Source: Gammaproteobacteria bacterium MedPE
Lineage (GTDB): Bacteria > Pseudomonadota > Gammaproteobacteria > Enterobacterales > Psychrobiaceae
Direction of reading: 5' to 3'
Assembly (NCBI GenBank): GCA_001874365.1
Contig: MPDF01000021.1
Coordinates: forward strand, 1-33,543
Length of the DNA stretch: 33,543 nucleotides
Shown here: positions 8,021-15,871 of the stretch, piece by piece
How the letters are laid out: each line of letters begins with the position of its first letter
How positions within the stretch are numbered: position 1 is the first letter of the stretch
Position numbers and translations under genes: made by a program
Notes under the pieces: generated by a model
Database searches by the model: none
What the model saw: the letters and a program-made list of their open reading frames with translations, nothing else
What the model was told of the DNA's origin: nothing

Positions 8021-8396
8021 TTATTTGTTCGAAATATTGGGACTTGCCGTTTTCTTGCCAAGTCAGTGATAATCGCCACTGCATCACTGGTAAGGCACAC
8101 GCGCCGAGTAAAACTTGAGTCGAATACACGTTCAATTCACCATCGATGTCTTTAAAAAATAATGGCACTTTGCCCATATCCATGGAAACGCCCGTTAGTT
8201 CGCCTTTTAAATTTGATATGGGATGATCAAATGCGATCCCAACTTCAAATAGTGTTTCCGCAAACAAGGTTTGCGGTATAGACAATGTGAGATATTCCGT
8301 TTGGAATGTACTGATTTTAGGCGAGTTCTCTTTATTGGCTATATCGTCGCCACACCCCGTTAACATAAGTAAACTGGCAAGTATAAATCGTTTCAT
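8004..8396 (-). CDS. Small predicted lipoprotein, function unknown
   Basis: A 130-residue protein with a clean lipoprotein signal: MKRF, a hydrophobic core, then LTGC with the lipidated Cys at residue 15, followed by GDDIANKENS. The mature part is predicted mostly beta-strand, with a short Cys-containing hairpin (LLGACALPVMQW). I do not recognise a domain. A TATAAT-type -10 (8426-8431 on the minus strand) lies 30 bases upstream. Its last 17 bases overlap the end of the ComFB gene on the opposite strand. Confidence 0.75.
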   Translation of the reverse strand: MKRFILASLLMLTGCGDDIANKENSPKISTFQTEYLTLSIPQTLFAETLFEVGIAFDHPISNLKGELTGVSMDMGKVPLFFKDIDGELNVYSTQVLLGACALPVMQWRLSLTWQENGKSQYFEQIITVQR

Positions 8397-8522
8397 TTTG
8401 CAACTTTCTGACTTTTGACGGCAAGATTATAACGAGTTTTTTGCAACTTTTTGCGTATAAAAACGTCACTTAGTTAATATTTGTCAAAATATTTCTGAAA
8501 TCTTCCTCTGCAAATTTCATCT

Positions 8523-8536
8523 TTGATCTAAATCAA
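8523..8536. promoter_or_regulatory. FNR box upstream of ccoNOQP
   Basis: The sequence TTGATCTAAATCAA is a perfect TTGAT-N4-ATCAA FNR/ANR site. Its distance to the TATGAT hexamer at 8560 fits an activator centred near -41.5. FNR control of cbb3 oxidase genes is well established in proteobacteria. Confidence 0.88.
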
Positions 8537-8660
8537 GCTACAATACCGCCGTTTTAACGTATGATATCGCTGCAAATTGGTCATGGTGGAACCGTAATGA
8601 AACCATCACTAATGTAGCACGGGTCCTTATGCATTTTTATAAAAATAAATAAGGTTTTCA

Positions 8661-8680
8661 GCCGAAACTTTGGGTTCGGC
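8661..8680 (+). other. Stem-loop in the ccoN leader
   Basis: A six-base perfect stem (GCCGAA/TTCGGC) closes an eight-base loop, 35 bases before the ccoN ATG. No T-tract follows, so it is not a terminator; it may affect mRNA stability or translation. Confidence 0.4.
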
Positions 8681-8715
8681 ATTCACAAGCAAATGTAAGC
8701 ACTGGAAGCAATAAG

Positions 8716-10137
8716 ATGAGTCACACTAGTCCATCACACGCTGATTATAACTACACTGTTATCCGCCAATTCGCAATTGCCACGGTAATTCTGGGGATTG
8801 TGGGTATGGCTGTTGGTGTATTTATCGCAGCACAGCTCTACTGGCCAAGTTTAAATTTCGATACTCCTTGGTTGACCTTTAGCCGGTTACGACCGCTTCA
8901 CACTAATGCCGTTATTTTCGGTTTTGGTACGAGCGCCCTTTTCGCAACGTCCTACTACGTTGTTCAACGCACCTGTCAAGTCAGGTTATTCAGCGACAAG
9001 CTTGCCGCATTCACCTTCTACGGTTGGATGGCAATCATCGCATCAGCAGTTATCACTTTACCACTAGGTTTCACCTCGTCTAAAGAATACGCTGAACTTG
9101 AATGGCCAATCGATATCGCTATCGCTATTGTCTGGGTCGCTTATGCTATCAACTTCTTTGGCACCTTAATGAAACGTAAGACCTCACACATTTATGTGGC
9201 GAACTGGTTCTACGGTGGTTTCATCCTAGTTGTAGCTATCTTACATATCGTAAACAGTGCAGCAGTACCTGTATCATGGTTAAAATCTTACTCTGCCTAC
9301 GCCGGCGCAACTGATGCGATGGTTCAATGGTGGTACGGTCATAATGCGGTAGGTTTCCTATTAACTGCTGGCTTCCTAGGTATGATGTATTACTTCGTTC
9401 CTAAACAAGCTGAACGTCCAGTTTATTCTTACCGTCTATCTATCGTTCACTTTTGGGCGTTAGTAGCACTTTATATTTGGGCTGGTTCACATCACCTTCA
9501 CTACACAGCGCTTCCTGATTGGACGCAAACTGTCGGTATGGTTATGTCTGTTATCTTATTTGCACCTTCTTGGGGTGGTATGATCAACGGTATCATGACG
9601 TTATCTGGTGCATGGCATAAACTACGTACTGATCCTATTCTACGTTTCCTTATCGTTTCATTGTCTTTCTACGGTATGTCTACCTTCGAAGGTCCAATGA
9701 TGTCAATCAAGACTGTAAACGCGCTTTCTCATTACACAGATTGGACTGTTGGTCACGTTCACTCAGGTGCTTTAGGTTGGGTTGCTATGGTGTCAGTTGG
9801 TGCCTTGTACCATATGATCCCACGTTTATACGGTAACACTCGTATGTACAGCAAATCACTAATCAACACTCACTTCTGGTTAGCGACTATCGGTACAGTA
9901 CTATACATCGTAGCTATGTGGATATCTGGCGTTATGCAAGGTCTAATGTGGTCTGCTGTTAATGCTGACGGTACACTGACGTACAGCTTCGTTGAAAGTG
10001 TTGAGGCATCTATGCCATTCTACTTGATGCGTACTATTGGTGGTGCTTTCTTCTTGTTCGGTATGTTCATCATGCTATACAACGTTATTAAAACAATTAC
10101 TGCACCGAAAGGTTCACTAATTGAAGAAGAAGCGTAA
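8716..10137 (+). CDS. ccoN: cbb3-type cytochrome c oxidase subunit I
   Basis: CcoN is the catalytic subunit of the high-affinity cbb3 oxidase, reducing O2 at a heme b3-CuB site and pumping protons. Expected ligands are visible: H62 in [13 protein letters not shown] and H349 (low-spin heme b), H209 in WWYGHN and H259/H260 in AGSHH (CuB), H347 in VGHVHSG (heme b3), and the cross-linked Tyr253 in LYIWAGSHH. At 473 residues with about 12 membrane helices the length is normal. GGAAG at 8704-8708 sets the start. It is the first gene of ccoNOQP, behind a perfect FNR box. Codon use is strongly biased, consistent with high expression. Confidence 0.97.
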   Translation: MSHTSPSHADYNYTVIRQFAIATVILGIVGMAVGVFIAAQLYWPSLNFDTPWLTFSRLRPLHTNAVIFGFGTSALFATSYYVVQRTCQVRLFSDKLAAFTFYGWMAIIASAVITLPLGFTSSKEYAELEWPIDIAIAIVWVAYAINFFGTLMKRKTSHIYVANWFYGGFILVVAILHIVNSAAVPVSWLKSYSAYAGATDAMVQWWYGHNAVGFLLTAGFLGMMYYFVPKQAERPVYSYRLSIVHFWALVALYIWAGSHHLHYTALPDWTQTVGMVMSVILFAPSWGGMINGIMTLSGAWHKLRTDPILRFLIVSLSFYGMSTFEGPMMSIKTVNALSHYTDWTVGHVHSGALGWVAMVSVGALYHMIPRLYGNTRMYSKSLINTHFWLATIGTVLYIVAMWISGVMQGLMWSAVNADGTLTYSFVESVEASMPFYLMRTIGGAFFLFGMFIMLYNVIKTITAPKGSLIEEEA

Positions 10138-10147
10138 GGAGCGAACG

Positions 10148-10762
10148 ATGTTTAAAAAGTTAAATCATGAACGCGTTGAAAAGAACGCTGGCTTACTTGG
10201 CATCTTTACTATCTTAGCGATTAGCTTCGGTACATTAGTAGAGATTACACCAAACTTATTCCTAGAAGAGACTAACCGCCCTATCGACGGTATGAAGCCT
10301 TTAACGGCCCTACAGTTTGAAGGTCGCGATATTTATATTCGTGAAGGTTGTGTTCAATGTCACTCGCAAATGATTCGTCCGTTCCGTCATGAGACTGAAC
10401 GTTACGGCCACTATTCATTAGCTGGTGAATCTGTTTGGAATCACCCATTCTTATGGGGCTCTAAGCGTACTGGTCCAGATTTGGCTCGTGTTGGCGGTCG
10501 CTACAGCGACGCATGGCATGAAGCTCATTTAATCGACCCACGCGCGGTTGTTCCTGAGTCGAACATGCCAGGGTTCCCTTGGTTAGCGGAAAACACATTA
10601 GATGGTGAATTAACACCGAAGAAGCTTAGCATCTTCAAAAACACCTTTGATGTGCCTTACACCGATGCTGACATTGCAGGCGCTACAGATGCTGTTAAAG
10701 GCAAAACTGAGCTTGAAGCGTTAATCGCTTATCTGCAATCGCTTGGCACTAACTTAAAATAA
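10148..10762 (+). CDS. ccoO: cbb3-type cytochrome c oxidase subunit II (mono-heme c)
   Basis: CcoO is a membrane-anchored c-type cytochrome that passes electrons from CcoP to CcoN. The 204-residue protein has one N-terminal anchor (about residues 14-34), a heme-binding CVQCH at residues 68-72, and the axial Met140 in [10 protein letters not shown]. The frame can be extended to 10121 inside ccoN, but AAGGAG at 10135-10140 and family alignment (start [13 protein letters not shown]) place the true ATG at 10148, 10 bases after the ccoN stop. Confidence 0.97.
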   Translation: MFKKLNHERVEKNAGLLGIFTILAISFGTLVEITPNLFLEETNRPIDGMKPLTALQFEGRDIYIREGCVQCHSQMIRPFRHETERYGHYSLAGESVWNHPFLWGSKRTGPDLARVGGRYSDAWHEAHLIDPRAVVPESNMPGFPWLAENTLDGELTPKKLSIFKNTFDVPYTDADIAGATDAVKGKTELEALIAYLQSLGTNLK

Positions 10763-10771
10763 GGAGTTCCC

Positions 10772-10954
10772 ATGGATTACGGTACATTTCGTGGCATCGT
10801 AACAGTGGGAATGCTGATTTTGTTTATCGGCATTTACGCTTGGGCTTACAGCTCACGACGCAAGAAAAGCTTTGATGAAGCAGCAAACCTAGTGTTTGCT
10901 GATGAGCAACCAAAACAGACAAATAAAGATCAGGAGAAGAGTACACATGAGTAA
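10772..10954 (+). CDS. ccoQ: cbb3-type oxidase small subunit CcoQ
   Basis: A 60-residue protein with one transmembrane helix (about residues 8-26), a basic SSRRKK stop-transfer stretch, and a polar tail containing the family pattern FDEAANLVFADE. CcoQ stabilises the assembled cbb3 complex. AAGGAG just upstream gives a strong ribosome-binding site. Its last eight bases overlap the start of ccoP. Confidence 0.93.
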   Translation: MDYGTFRGIVTVGMLILFIGIYAWAYSSRRKKSFDEAANLVFADEQPKQTNKDQEKSTHE

Positions 10955-11900
10955 CTTCTGGAGTGCTTGGATTATCGCCGGATCACTTATTGTTATCTTT
11001 GGCTGTGCATATTTATTACGCATGGTTATCGTTGACACTATGGGTGAAGAAGGCAAGGAAATGTCGCATAAATTTGACGGCATTGTTGAAATGAATAACC
11101 CGCTTCCACGTTGGTGGACAATAATGTTCGTCATGAGCATTATCTGGGGTTTAGGCTATTTCATTGTTTTCGGTATTGGTAGTTTCGAAGGGGTTATCGG
11201 TTGGAAAAGTGCTAACAAGCAAGTGTATTCACTCGCTGACTCAAAAGCACAAAACGCCCGTAGCCGCGAAAATAACGAAATTATTCAATATCTAAATGAG
11301 TTAGATACTGCAGATGCTGTTTACGGTAAAACGTATGCAAAATATGCAGCAATGACACCAGAGCAGTTAATGGAAGACGAGCAAGCGTTAAAAGTTGGTC
11401 AACGTCTATTCATTCAAAACTGTGCACAGTGTCATGGTAGTGATGCACGTGGTCAACGCGGCTTCCCTAACCTAACTGATACTGATTGGCTACATGGCGG
11501 CAGCTTTGCAAAAATCAAAGAAACTATCAATAAAGGCCGTGATAGCCGTACGATGGTATCTTGGAAAGCTGCACTTGGCGGTGACGAAGGTGTTAAAGAC
11601 GTAGTAACTTACGTTCGTAGCCTAAGTGGTCGTAAAGTAAATGCTAAGGACGCCGCTGCAGGTAAACTGAAGTTCGGTATCTGTGCTGGCTGTCATGGTA
11701 TTGATGGTAAAGGTAATCAAGCACTTGGTGCGCCTAACTTAACAGATAACATATGGTTATACGGCGGTTCTACTGCTGCTATCACTGATTCTGTTGCCAA
11801 TGGTCGTATCGGTGTAATGCCTGCTTGGGAAGAAATCCTTGGCGAAGACAAAGTTCACGTAATCTCTGCTTACGTATATAGCTTGTCTAACAAGAAATAG
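10947..11900 (+). CDS. ccoP: cbb3-type cytochrome c oxidase subunit III (di-heme c)
   Basis: CcoP is the di-heme electron entry subunit. The 317-residue protein has an N-terminal FixP_N-type region with two membrane helices (about residues 6-26 and 57-78), then two cytochrome c domains with CAQCH (159-163) and CAGCH (246-250). The likely axial methionines are M203 and M291. The longer in-frame start at 10896 lies inside ccoQ; AGGAG at 10932-10936 and the family start MSNFWSAWII support ATG 10947. The gene ends the structural operon, just before a strong terminator. Confidence 0.97.
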   Translation: MSNFWSAWIIAGSLIVIFGCAYLLRMVIVDTMGEEGKEMSHKFDGIVEMNNPLPRWWTIMFVMSIIWGLGYFIVFGIGSFEGVIGWKSANKQVYSLADSKAQNARSRENNEIIQYLNELDTADAVYGKTYAKYAAMTPEQLMEDEQALKVGQRLFIQNCAQCHGSDARGQRGFPNLTDTDWLHGGSFAKIKETINKGRDSRTMVSWKAALGGDEGVKDVVTYVRSLSGRKVNAKDAAAGKLKFGICAGCHGIDGKGNQALGAPNLTDNIWLYGGSTAAITDSVANGRIGVMPAWEEILGEDKVHVISAYVYSLSNKK

Positions 11901-11919
11901 ATTAAACTAAAATCTAGTA

Positions 11920-11950
11920 GGGCTTCGTGATATGCGAAGCCCTTTTTTTT
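11920..11950 (+). terminator. Intrinsic terminator after ccoP
   Basis: An eight-base perfect stem (GGGCTTCG/CGAAGCCC) closes a seven-base loop, followed by eight T residues. It should separate abundant ccoNOQP mRNA from the downstream assembly genes, unless there is read-through. Confidence 0.9.
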
Positions 11951-11954
11951 AAAG

Positions 11955-11990
11955 TGTATTACCGTTAAAGCCCTCTTTAACGCCAATACA
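11955..11990. repeat. Long imperfect inverted repeat between ccoP and ccoH
   Basis: Starting five bases after the ccoP terminator, TGTATT-AC-CGTTAAAG-CCCT-CTTTAACG-CC-AATACA forms 6 + 8 paired bases, interrupted only by a 2 x 2 internal mismatch. No T-tract follows. It ends about 20 bases before the ccoH start. It could be an operator for a dimeric regulator or an RNA hairpin protecting or processing the downstream message. Confidence 0.6.
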
Positions 11991-12011
11991 TTTATAACAC
12001 TGGAGTTTTCT

Positions 12012-12509
12012 GTGAGTACGATTGAACCTTGGTACAAACAAGGCTGGCCTTGGGCACTTATTATATTACCTTTGGTCGTTGTTGTTGCCTGTGTCACTAC
12101 ACTAATGATCGCTATTAATAACAAGCCTGATCTTGTAGCAGAAGATTACTATAAAAAAGGTAAAGCGATTAACGTCGACTTGTCGCGTTTAGATAATGCG
12201 TATCGTCTCGCTTTAAAATTCCGTCTTAAGGTGACTGGTGAAAAACTTTCATTGACTCAAACGATGGGAGAGCCACAAAAAGCTGCATTAAAATTGCGTT
12301 TTATTCACCGTACTCAAAAAGCTAAAGATTTTGAAATATTGTTGACTGCCAATGCCGCTGGTACTTTTGAACAAACATTAAATATGCCGCTTGAGGGTAA
12401 ATGGACGATTCAACTCGAATCCTTCGATGCCAAATGGCGTATTCAAACCGTCGATAAATTCCCGTCTGATCACGACACCATGTTAGATTCTTTTGCTAAT
12501 CGTCTCTAA
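12012..12509 (+). CDS. ccoH: FixH/CcoH family cbb3 assembly protein
   Basis: The 165-residue protein has one N-terminal membrane anchor (about residues 14-35) preceded by WYKQGWPWALI, the typical FixH opening. It then has NKPDLVAEDYYKKGKAIN (about 37-54), a hallmark of the family, and a periplasmic beta-rich domain. CcoH is needed for assembly or stability of cbb3 oxidase. It starts at GTG, with GGAG at 12002-12005. Its TAA overlaps the ccoI ATG (TAATG). ccoG, which often precedes ccoH in other bacteria, is absent here. Confidence 0.9.
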   Translation: MSTIEPWYKQGWPWALIILPLVVVVACVTTLMIAINNKPDLVAEDYYKKGKAINVDLSRLDNAYRLALKFRLKVTGEKLSLTQTMGEPQKAALKLRFIHRTQKAKDFEILLTANAAGTFEQTLNMPLEGKWTIQLESFDAKWRIQTVDKFPSDHDTMLDSFANRL

Positions 12510-14941
12510 TGTCCAACACTCTTAACGATTGTTATCACTGCGGGGAGAATATTCCCGCAGACTTCGCTCAATCTGTCATTATTGATAATCAAGAGCAGCC
12601 TATGTGCTGTATCGGCTGTGCTAGTGTCGCACAAACGATTGTTGATAATGGGCTTACTGGCTATTACCGCCATAGAACTGATAAAGGCGCCAAAGGCTCT
12701 GAATTAGTACCAGAAGAGCTGAGAACCCTTCAATCTTATGATTTAACGGAAATAGAACAAGAATTCACTGTTGAGAATGGTGAACTGAAGGAAGTTATTC
12801 TTACCGTTGAAAATGTCACCTGTGCAGCTTGTGCTTGGTTGATCGAACGAAAACTTGGCGCGATGAAAGGGATTGCTCAATCAAACGTCAATACATCGAG
12901 TGCAAGATTAAGTATCAAATGGCAACATGATCAATTAAAACTATCGGATATTTTATTGGCATTGGCGGAGATTGGCTACAAGGCCTACCCTTTTAAGGCT
13001 GACGTTGCCGAAGAAAACGAAGTTGCCAGTGCAAAAGCCTATTTACGCCGCGTCACCATCGCTGGTTTGGCAACCATGCAAATCATGATGTTTGCAATGG
13101 CAACCTATGTTGATATGCCTGGTGATGGCGGGACATTGACGGATGGCTTTAGTGACTACTTTCGATACGTCAGTCTATTATTCGCCCTACCCGTGGTATT
13201 TTATTCAAGTTTGCCTTTCTACAAGAATGCATTTAGTGCCCTTTTGGCAAAGCGACTCAATATGGATGTTCCCGTCTCTGTTGCGATTTTGCTTTCTTTC
13301 TTTGCGAGCGCTTATGCAACATTAACAGATCAAGGTGAGGTTTATTTTGAATCCATCTGTATGTTCGCATTTTTCTTGTTGCTAGGACGTCATCTCGAGC
13401 AATCGGCAAAACGAAAAGCTGCCCAATCGAGTTCTAATTTATTAAAGTTGATTCCGTCAACAGCAACGCTAATAGAAGATGGGGAATTCACAAGCATTCC
13501 AGCAAAGACCCTAAAACTTGGACAACGGGTACTTGTCAAACCAGGCGAAGTCATTCCGTGTGACGGTATTATTGTGCAAGGTGCAACACATTGTAATGAG
13601 TCGGTATTGACTGGCGAGCAATTACCTGTTGCCAAAGCAGTCAATGATTGGGTGTTTGCAAGTACCATTAATAATGACCAATCAATTGAGGTGATTGTTA
13701 AGGAAGAACGCGGTCAACAACTTATTACGAAGATTATTGACCTGCAAGAGAAAGCCGCTAACGATAAACCGAAGTTAGCAACCATTGCTGATCGCTTATC
13801 GCAATACGTGGTCATTGGCATCTTGTTGCTTGCCGCAGCGACCTACCTTGGTTGGTATTTTGTCGAACCATCTCATGCATTGTGGTATTCACTAGCCGTT
13901 TTGGTCGCTACATGTCCCTGTGCCTTGAGTCTTGCCACACCGTCGGCTTATACCGCAGCAACAACAAAGATGCAGCAGTTTGGTTTGCTTGCAAAACAAG
14001 GTAAGACTCTAGACACGTTAACGCAGATTGATCACATTTGTTTTGATAAAACCGGTACATTAACGACTGGTCTGTTTTCCGTTGATAAGGTGATATTAGC
14101 TGATAACGCACCAGATGAATCAGAGATACTGACACTCGTTTCTGCGTTAGAGTCACACTCCAGTCATCCCATTGCCAAAGCATTTGATCGATTTGGCGGT
14201 GCAAACGCCAAATTAACTGATGTAAACACCCAACAAGGCGGTGGTTTAAATGCGCTGGCCAATAATAAGCGTATTTATGTTGGCAGCCAAACTTATATTT
14301 CACAGTATGCATCCATCAGTGGTGAATTAACCGCACACCAAAGTGACAACCATTGTGTGGTCATTTTTGTCGCCGTCAATGCTCAATGCGTAGCGAAAAT
14401 TGAGCTAAGCGACAAGATACGGCCTGAAAGCGCGCAGTTAATCAAAGATTTACATGCACAAGCGATCGAAACCACGATGCTTACGGGTGATAACTCTGAC
14501 AATGCTAATTTTGTGGCCAAACATTTAGGACTAACACATGTCAAACAAGGTCAAAGTCCACAAAACAAACTCGACTATCTTAAGACGGTTCAAGACGATA
14601 ACAAGGTCGTCGCAATGTTTGGTGACGGTGTAAATGATGCGCCAGTGCTGAGTCAAGCTCATTTATCGTTTGCAATGGGAACTGGCGCCGACATCGCTAA
14701 GTCGTCTGCCGATATTGTCATTTTGCATGATGATTTAGCGGCAGTTGTCAAAGCGATTAATCTTGCAAAACAAACAAAACGTATCATCAAACAGAACTTT
14801 TTTTGGGCATTGGGGTATAATCTCACGGCAGTACCATTTGCTGTCGCTGGCTACCTTCCCCCTTATGTCGCTGCTATTGGTATGTCCCTGAGTTCCATTA
14901 TTGTCGTAGTCAACTCACTACGCTTATTGAAGGTTAAGTAA
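12509..14941 (+). CDS. ccoI: Copper-translocating P1B-type ATPase for cbb3 oxidase
   Basis: CcoI/FixI exports copper towards the periplasm for CuB insertion into CcoN. The 810-residue protein opens with a Cys-rich metal-binding region (CYHCGENIP and CCIGCASV, residues 8-40), followed by a heavy-metal-associated domain with CAAC at 105-108. P-type ATPase landmarks are TGE (368-370), the intramembrane CPC (469-471), phosphorylated D513 in DKTGTLT, HP at 553-554, and GDGVND (705-710). It overlaps both neighbours by one base through TAATG. The full-length motif set argues that it is active. Confidence 0.96.
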   Translation: MSNTLNDCYHCGENIPADFAQSVIIDNQEQPMCCIGCASVAQTIVDNGLTGYYRHRTDKGAKGSELVPEELRTLQSYDLTEIEQEFTVENGELKEVILTVENVTCAACAWLIERKLGAMKGIAQSNVNTSSARLSIKWQHDQLKLSDILLALAEIGYKAYPFKADVAEENEVASAKAYLRRVTIAGLATMQIMMFAMATYVDMPGDGGTLTDGFSDYFRYVSLLFALPVVFYSSLPFYKNAFSALLAKRLNMDVPVSVAILLSFFASAYATLTDQGEVYFESICMFAFFLLLGRHLEQSAKRKAAQSSSNLLKLIPSTATLIEDGEFTSIPAKTLKLGQRVLVKPGEVIPCDGIIVQGATHCNESVLTGEQLPVAKAVNDWVFASTINNDQSIEVIVKEERGQQLITKIIDLQEKAANDKPKLATIADRLSQYVVIGILLLAAATYLGWYFVEPSHALWYSLAVLVATCPCALSLATPSAYTAATTKMQQFGLLAKQGKTLDTLTQIDHICFDKTGTLTTGLFSVDKVILADNAPDESEILTLVSALESHSSHPIAKAFDRFGGANAKLTDVNTQQGGGLNALANNKRIYVGSQTYISQYASISGELTAHQSDNHCVVIFVAVNAQCVAKIELSDKIRPESAQLIKDLHAQAIETTMLTGDNSDNANFVAKHLGLTHVKQGQSPQNKLDYLKTVQDDNKVVAMFGDGVNDAPVLSQAHLSFAMGTGADIAKSSADIVILHDDLAAVVKAINLAKQTKRIIKQNFFWALGYNLTAVPFAVAGYLPPYVAAIGMSLSSIIVVVNSLRLLKVK

Positions 14942-15114
14942 TGAATATAATTCTACTGTTAATACCTGTAGCTATTGGCGTCATCATTGTCGCTGGTTTT
15001 ATTTTCGTCTGGGCGGTAAAAACCGATCAGTTTGAAGATTTAGATCGTCAGGGATCTAATATTTTGTTTGATGACGACGAGGTAAAATCAACCCAAGATA
15101 AACCACCACAATAA
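14941..15114 (+). CDS. ccoS: cbb3 oxidase maturation protein CcoS
   Basis: This is a 57-residue single-pass membrane protein. The helix is about residues 3-25 and ends in the family hallmark FVWAVKTDQFEDLDRQG, followed by ILFDDDE in the cytoplasmic tail. CcoS is required for cofactor insertion into CcoN. The ATG shares its A with the ccoI stop (TAATG), and its own TAA overlaps the next ATG in the same way. Confidence 0.95.
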   Translation: MNIILLLIPVAIGVIIVAGFIFVWAVKTDQFEDLDRQGSNILFDDDEVKSTQDKPPQ

Positions 15115-15800
15115 TGGAAAATTACGATTTTTGGGCAGCGCTCATGGTTGGCCTATTGAGTGCCGGCCATTGCTTTGGTATGTGTGGCGGCGTTGTAGGT
15201 GCTTTTTCTGCTAATATTCCTCTGCACCATCGCATGAGTAAAGCCCACCGACTCCAATACATCATCAGCTACAACATTGGTCGCATCGCGAGTTACGCAC
15301 TTGCAGGTGCGCTAATTGGTTATTCCGTCAGTTTTTTCGCCGTTAAATCTTCTTCTATAATTTACGCACTTCAGTTAGTTGCTGGATTAATGCTAGTTCT
15401 AATTGGACTTTACTTGTTAGGTCTTGGCAACTTCGTTAGAAAAACTGAAATAATTGGTAAGCACTTGTGGCCACGTATTTCAAAACTCGCTAATAACTTC
15501 ATCCCATTTAAATCTCCCGTGAGTGCGTTTCCATTTGGCATGGTATGGGGATGGCTGCCATGTGGCCTAGTTTACAGCACTTTAACGTGGTCAGCAGCGT
15601 CGGGCTCGCCCACCTCTGGTGCATTAATCATGTTAGGCTTTGGTCTAGGTACTTTACCCGCCATGGTCAGTATGGGTTTCTTCTCTGAACAACTTAAAAA
15701 AGTCCTAACCAACCGAGTTATAAGAGTTTTCTGTGCACTACTAATTATTGGCTACGGCGCACTGATGATCGGTAAAACCCTGATAAGGTTTATAATTTGA
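15114..15800 (+). CDS. TauE/SafE-UreH-like membrane protein with paired Cys motifs
   Basis: The 228-residue protein has about six membrane segments. It carries GHCFGMCGG at residues 18-26 in the first helix and WLPCG with C150 at the matching place in the second half, the pattern of the UreH/DsbD_2-type transmembrane family (PF13386), often labelled 'sulfite exporter TauE/SafE'. Its constant place after ccoS, with a TAATG overlap, suggests a role in cbb3 maturation, for example copper or reductant handling, rather than sulfite export. That is inference from context and cysteines only. Confidence 0.85.
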   Translation: MENYDFWAALMVGLLSAGHCFGMCGGVVGAFSANIPLHHRMSKAHRLQYIISYNIGRIASYALAGALIGYSVSFFAVKSSSIIYALQLVAGLMLVLIGLYLLGLGNFVRKTEIIGKHLWPRISKLANNFIPFKSPVSAFPFGMVWGWLPCGLVYSTLTWSAASGSPTSGALIMLGFGLGTLPAMVSMGFFSEQLKKVLTNRVIRVFCALLIIGYGALMIGKTLIRFII

Positions 15801-15810
15801 TCTCGCTCAG
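15797..15810. promoter_or_regulatory. FNR-like site upstream of fnr
   Basis: TTGATCTCGCTCAG matches the FNR consensus at 8 of 10 informative bases. It lies directly after a TATAAT hexamer (15791-15796), so a bound protein would cover the predicted transcription start. This is the geometry of negative autoregulation known for E. coli fnr. It overlaps the stop codon of the preceding gene. Confidence 0.4.
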
Positions 15811-15829
15811 TCTTCTTTAAGGTGGTAAT

Positions 15830-15871
15830 ATGGCGCTAATTAATCAAAATGTTTACAAAAAAGGTGTGTAA
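15830..15871 (+). CDS. Possible 13-residue leader peptide upstream of fnr
   Basis: A short frame, MALINQNVYKKGV, begins with AAGGTGG at 15819-15825 as a good ribosome-binding site. It ends with TAA directly abutting the fnr ATG. The fnr ribosome-binding site (AAGGTG, 15861-15866) lies within it. Translation of the leader could therefore affect fnr translation. With only 13 codons, chance is a real possibility. Confidence 0.3.
   Translation: MALINQNVYKKGV

Larger units (their letters stand above)
8397..8715. promoter_or_regulatory. ccoN promoter and long leader region
   Basis: This 319-base gap holds the minus-strand lipoprotein promoter at its left end and the FNR-controlled ccoN promoter in the middle. 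A TATGAT -10 hexamer (8560-8565) is centred 33 bases after the FNR box centre, which is class II activator geometry. That predicts a start near 8571 and a leader of about 144 bases. The leader contains a stem-loop (8661-8680, GCCGAA...TTCGGC) and two tiny overlapping ATG frames (from 8583 and 8598). GGAAG at 8704 is the ccoN ribosome-binding site. Confidence 0.6.

Noticed and set aside
10121-10147. Longer in-frame start for ccoO
   Set aside because: The extension (MKKKRKERT) lies in the ccoN tail; AAGGAG and the family N-terminus support 10148.
10896-10946. Longer in-frame start for ccoP
   Set aside because: It lies inside ccoQ with no ribosome-binding site; AGGAG points to 10947.
13908-14312. 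134-codon antisense frame within ccoI
   Set aside because: It is a shadow of a strongly conserved ATPase gene, with no ribosome-binding site or recognisable protein.
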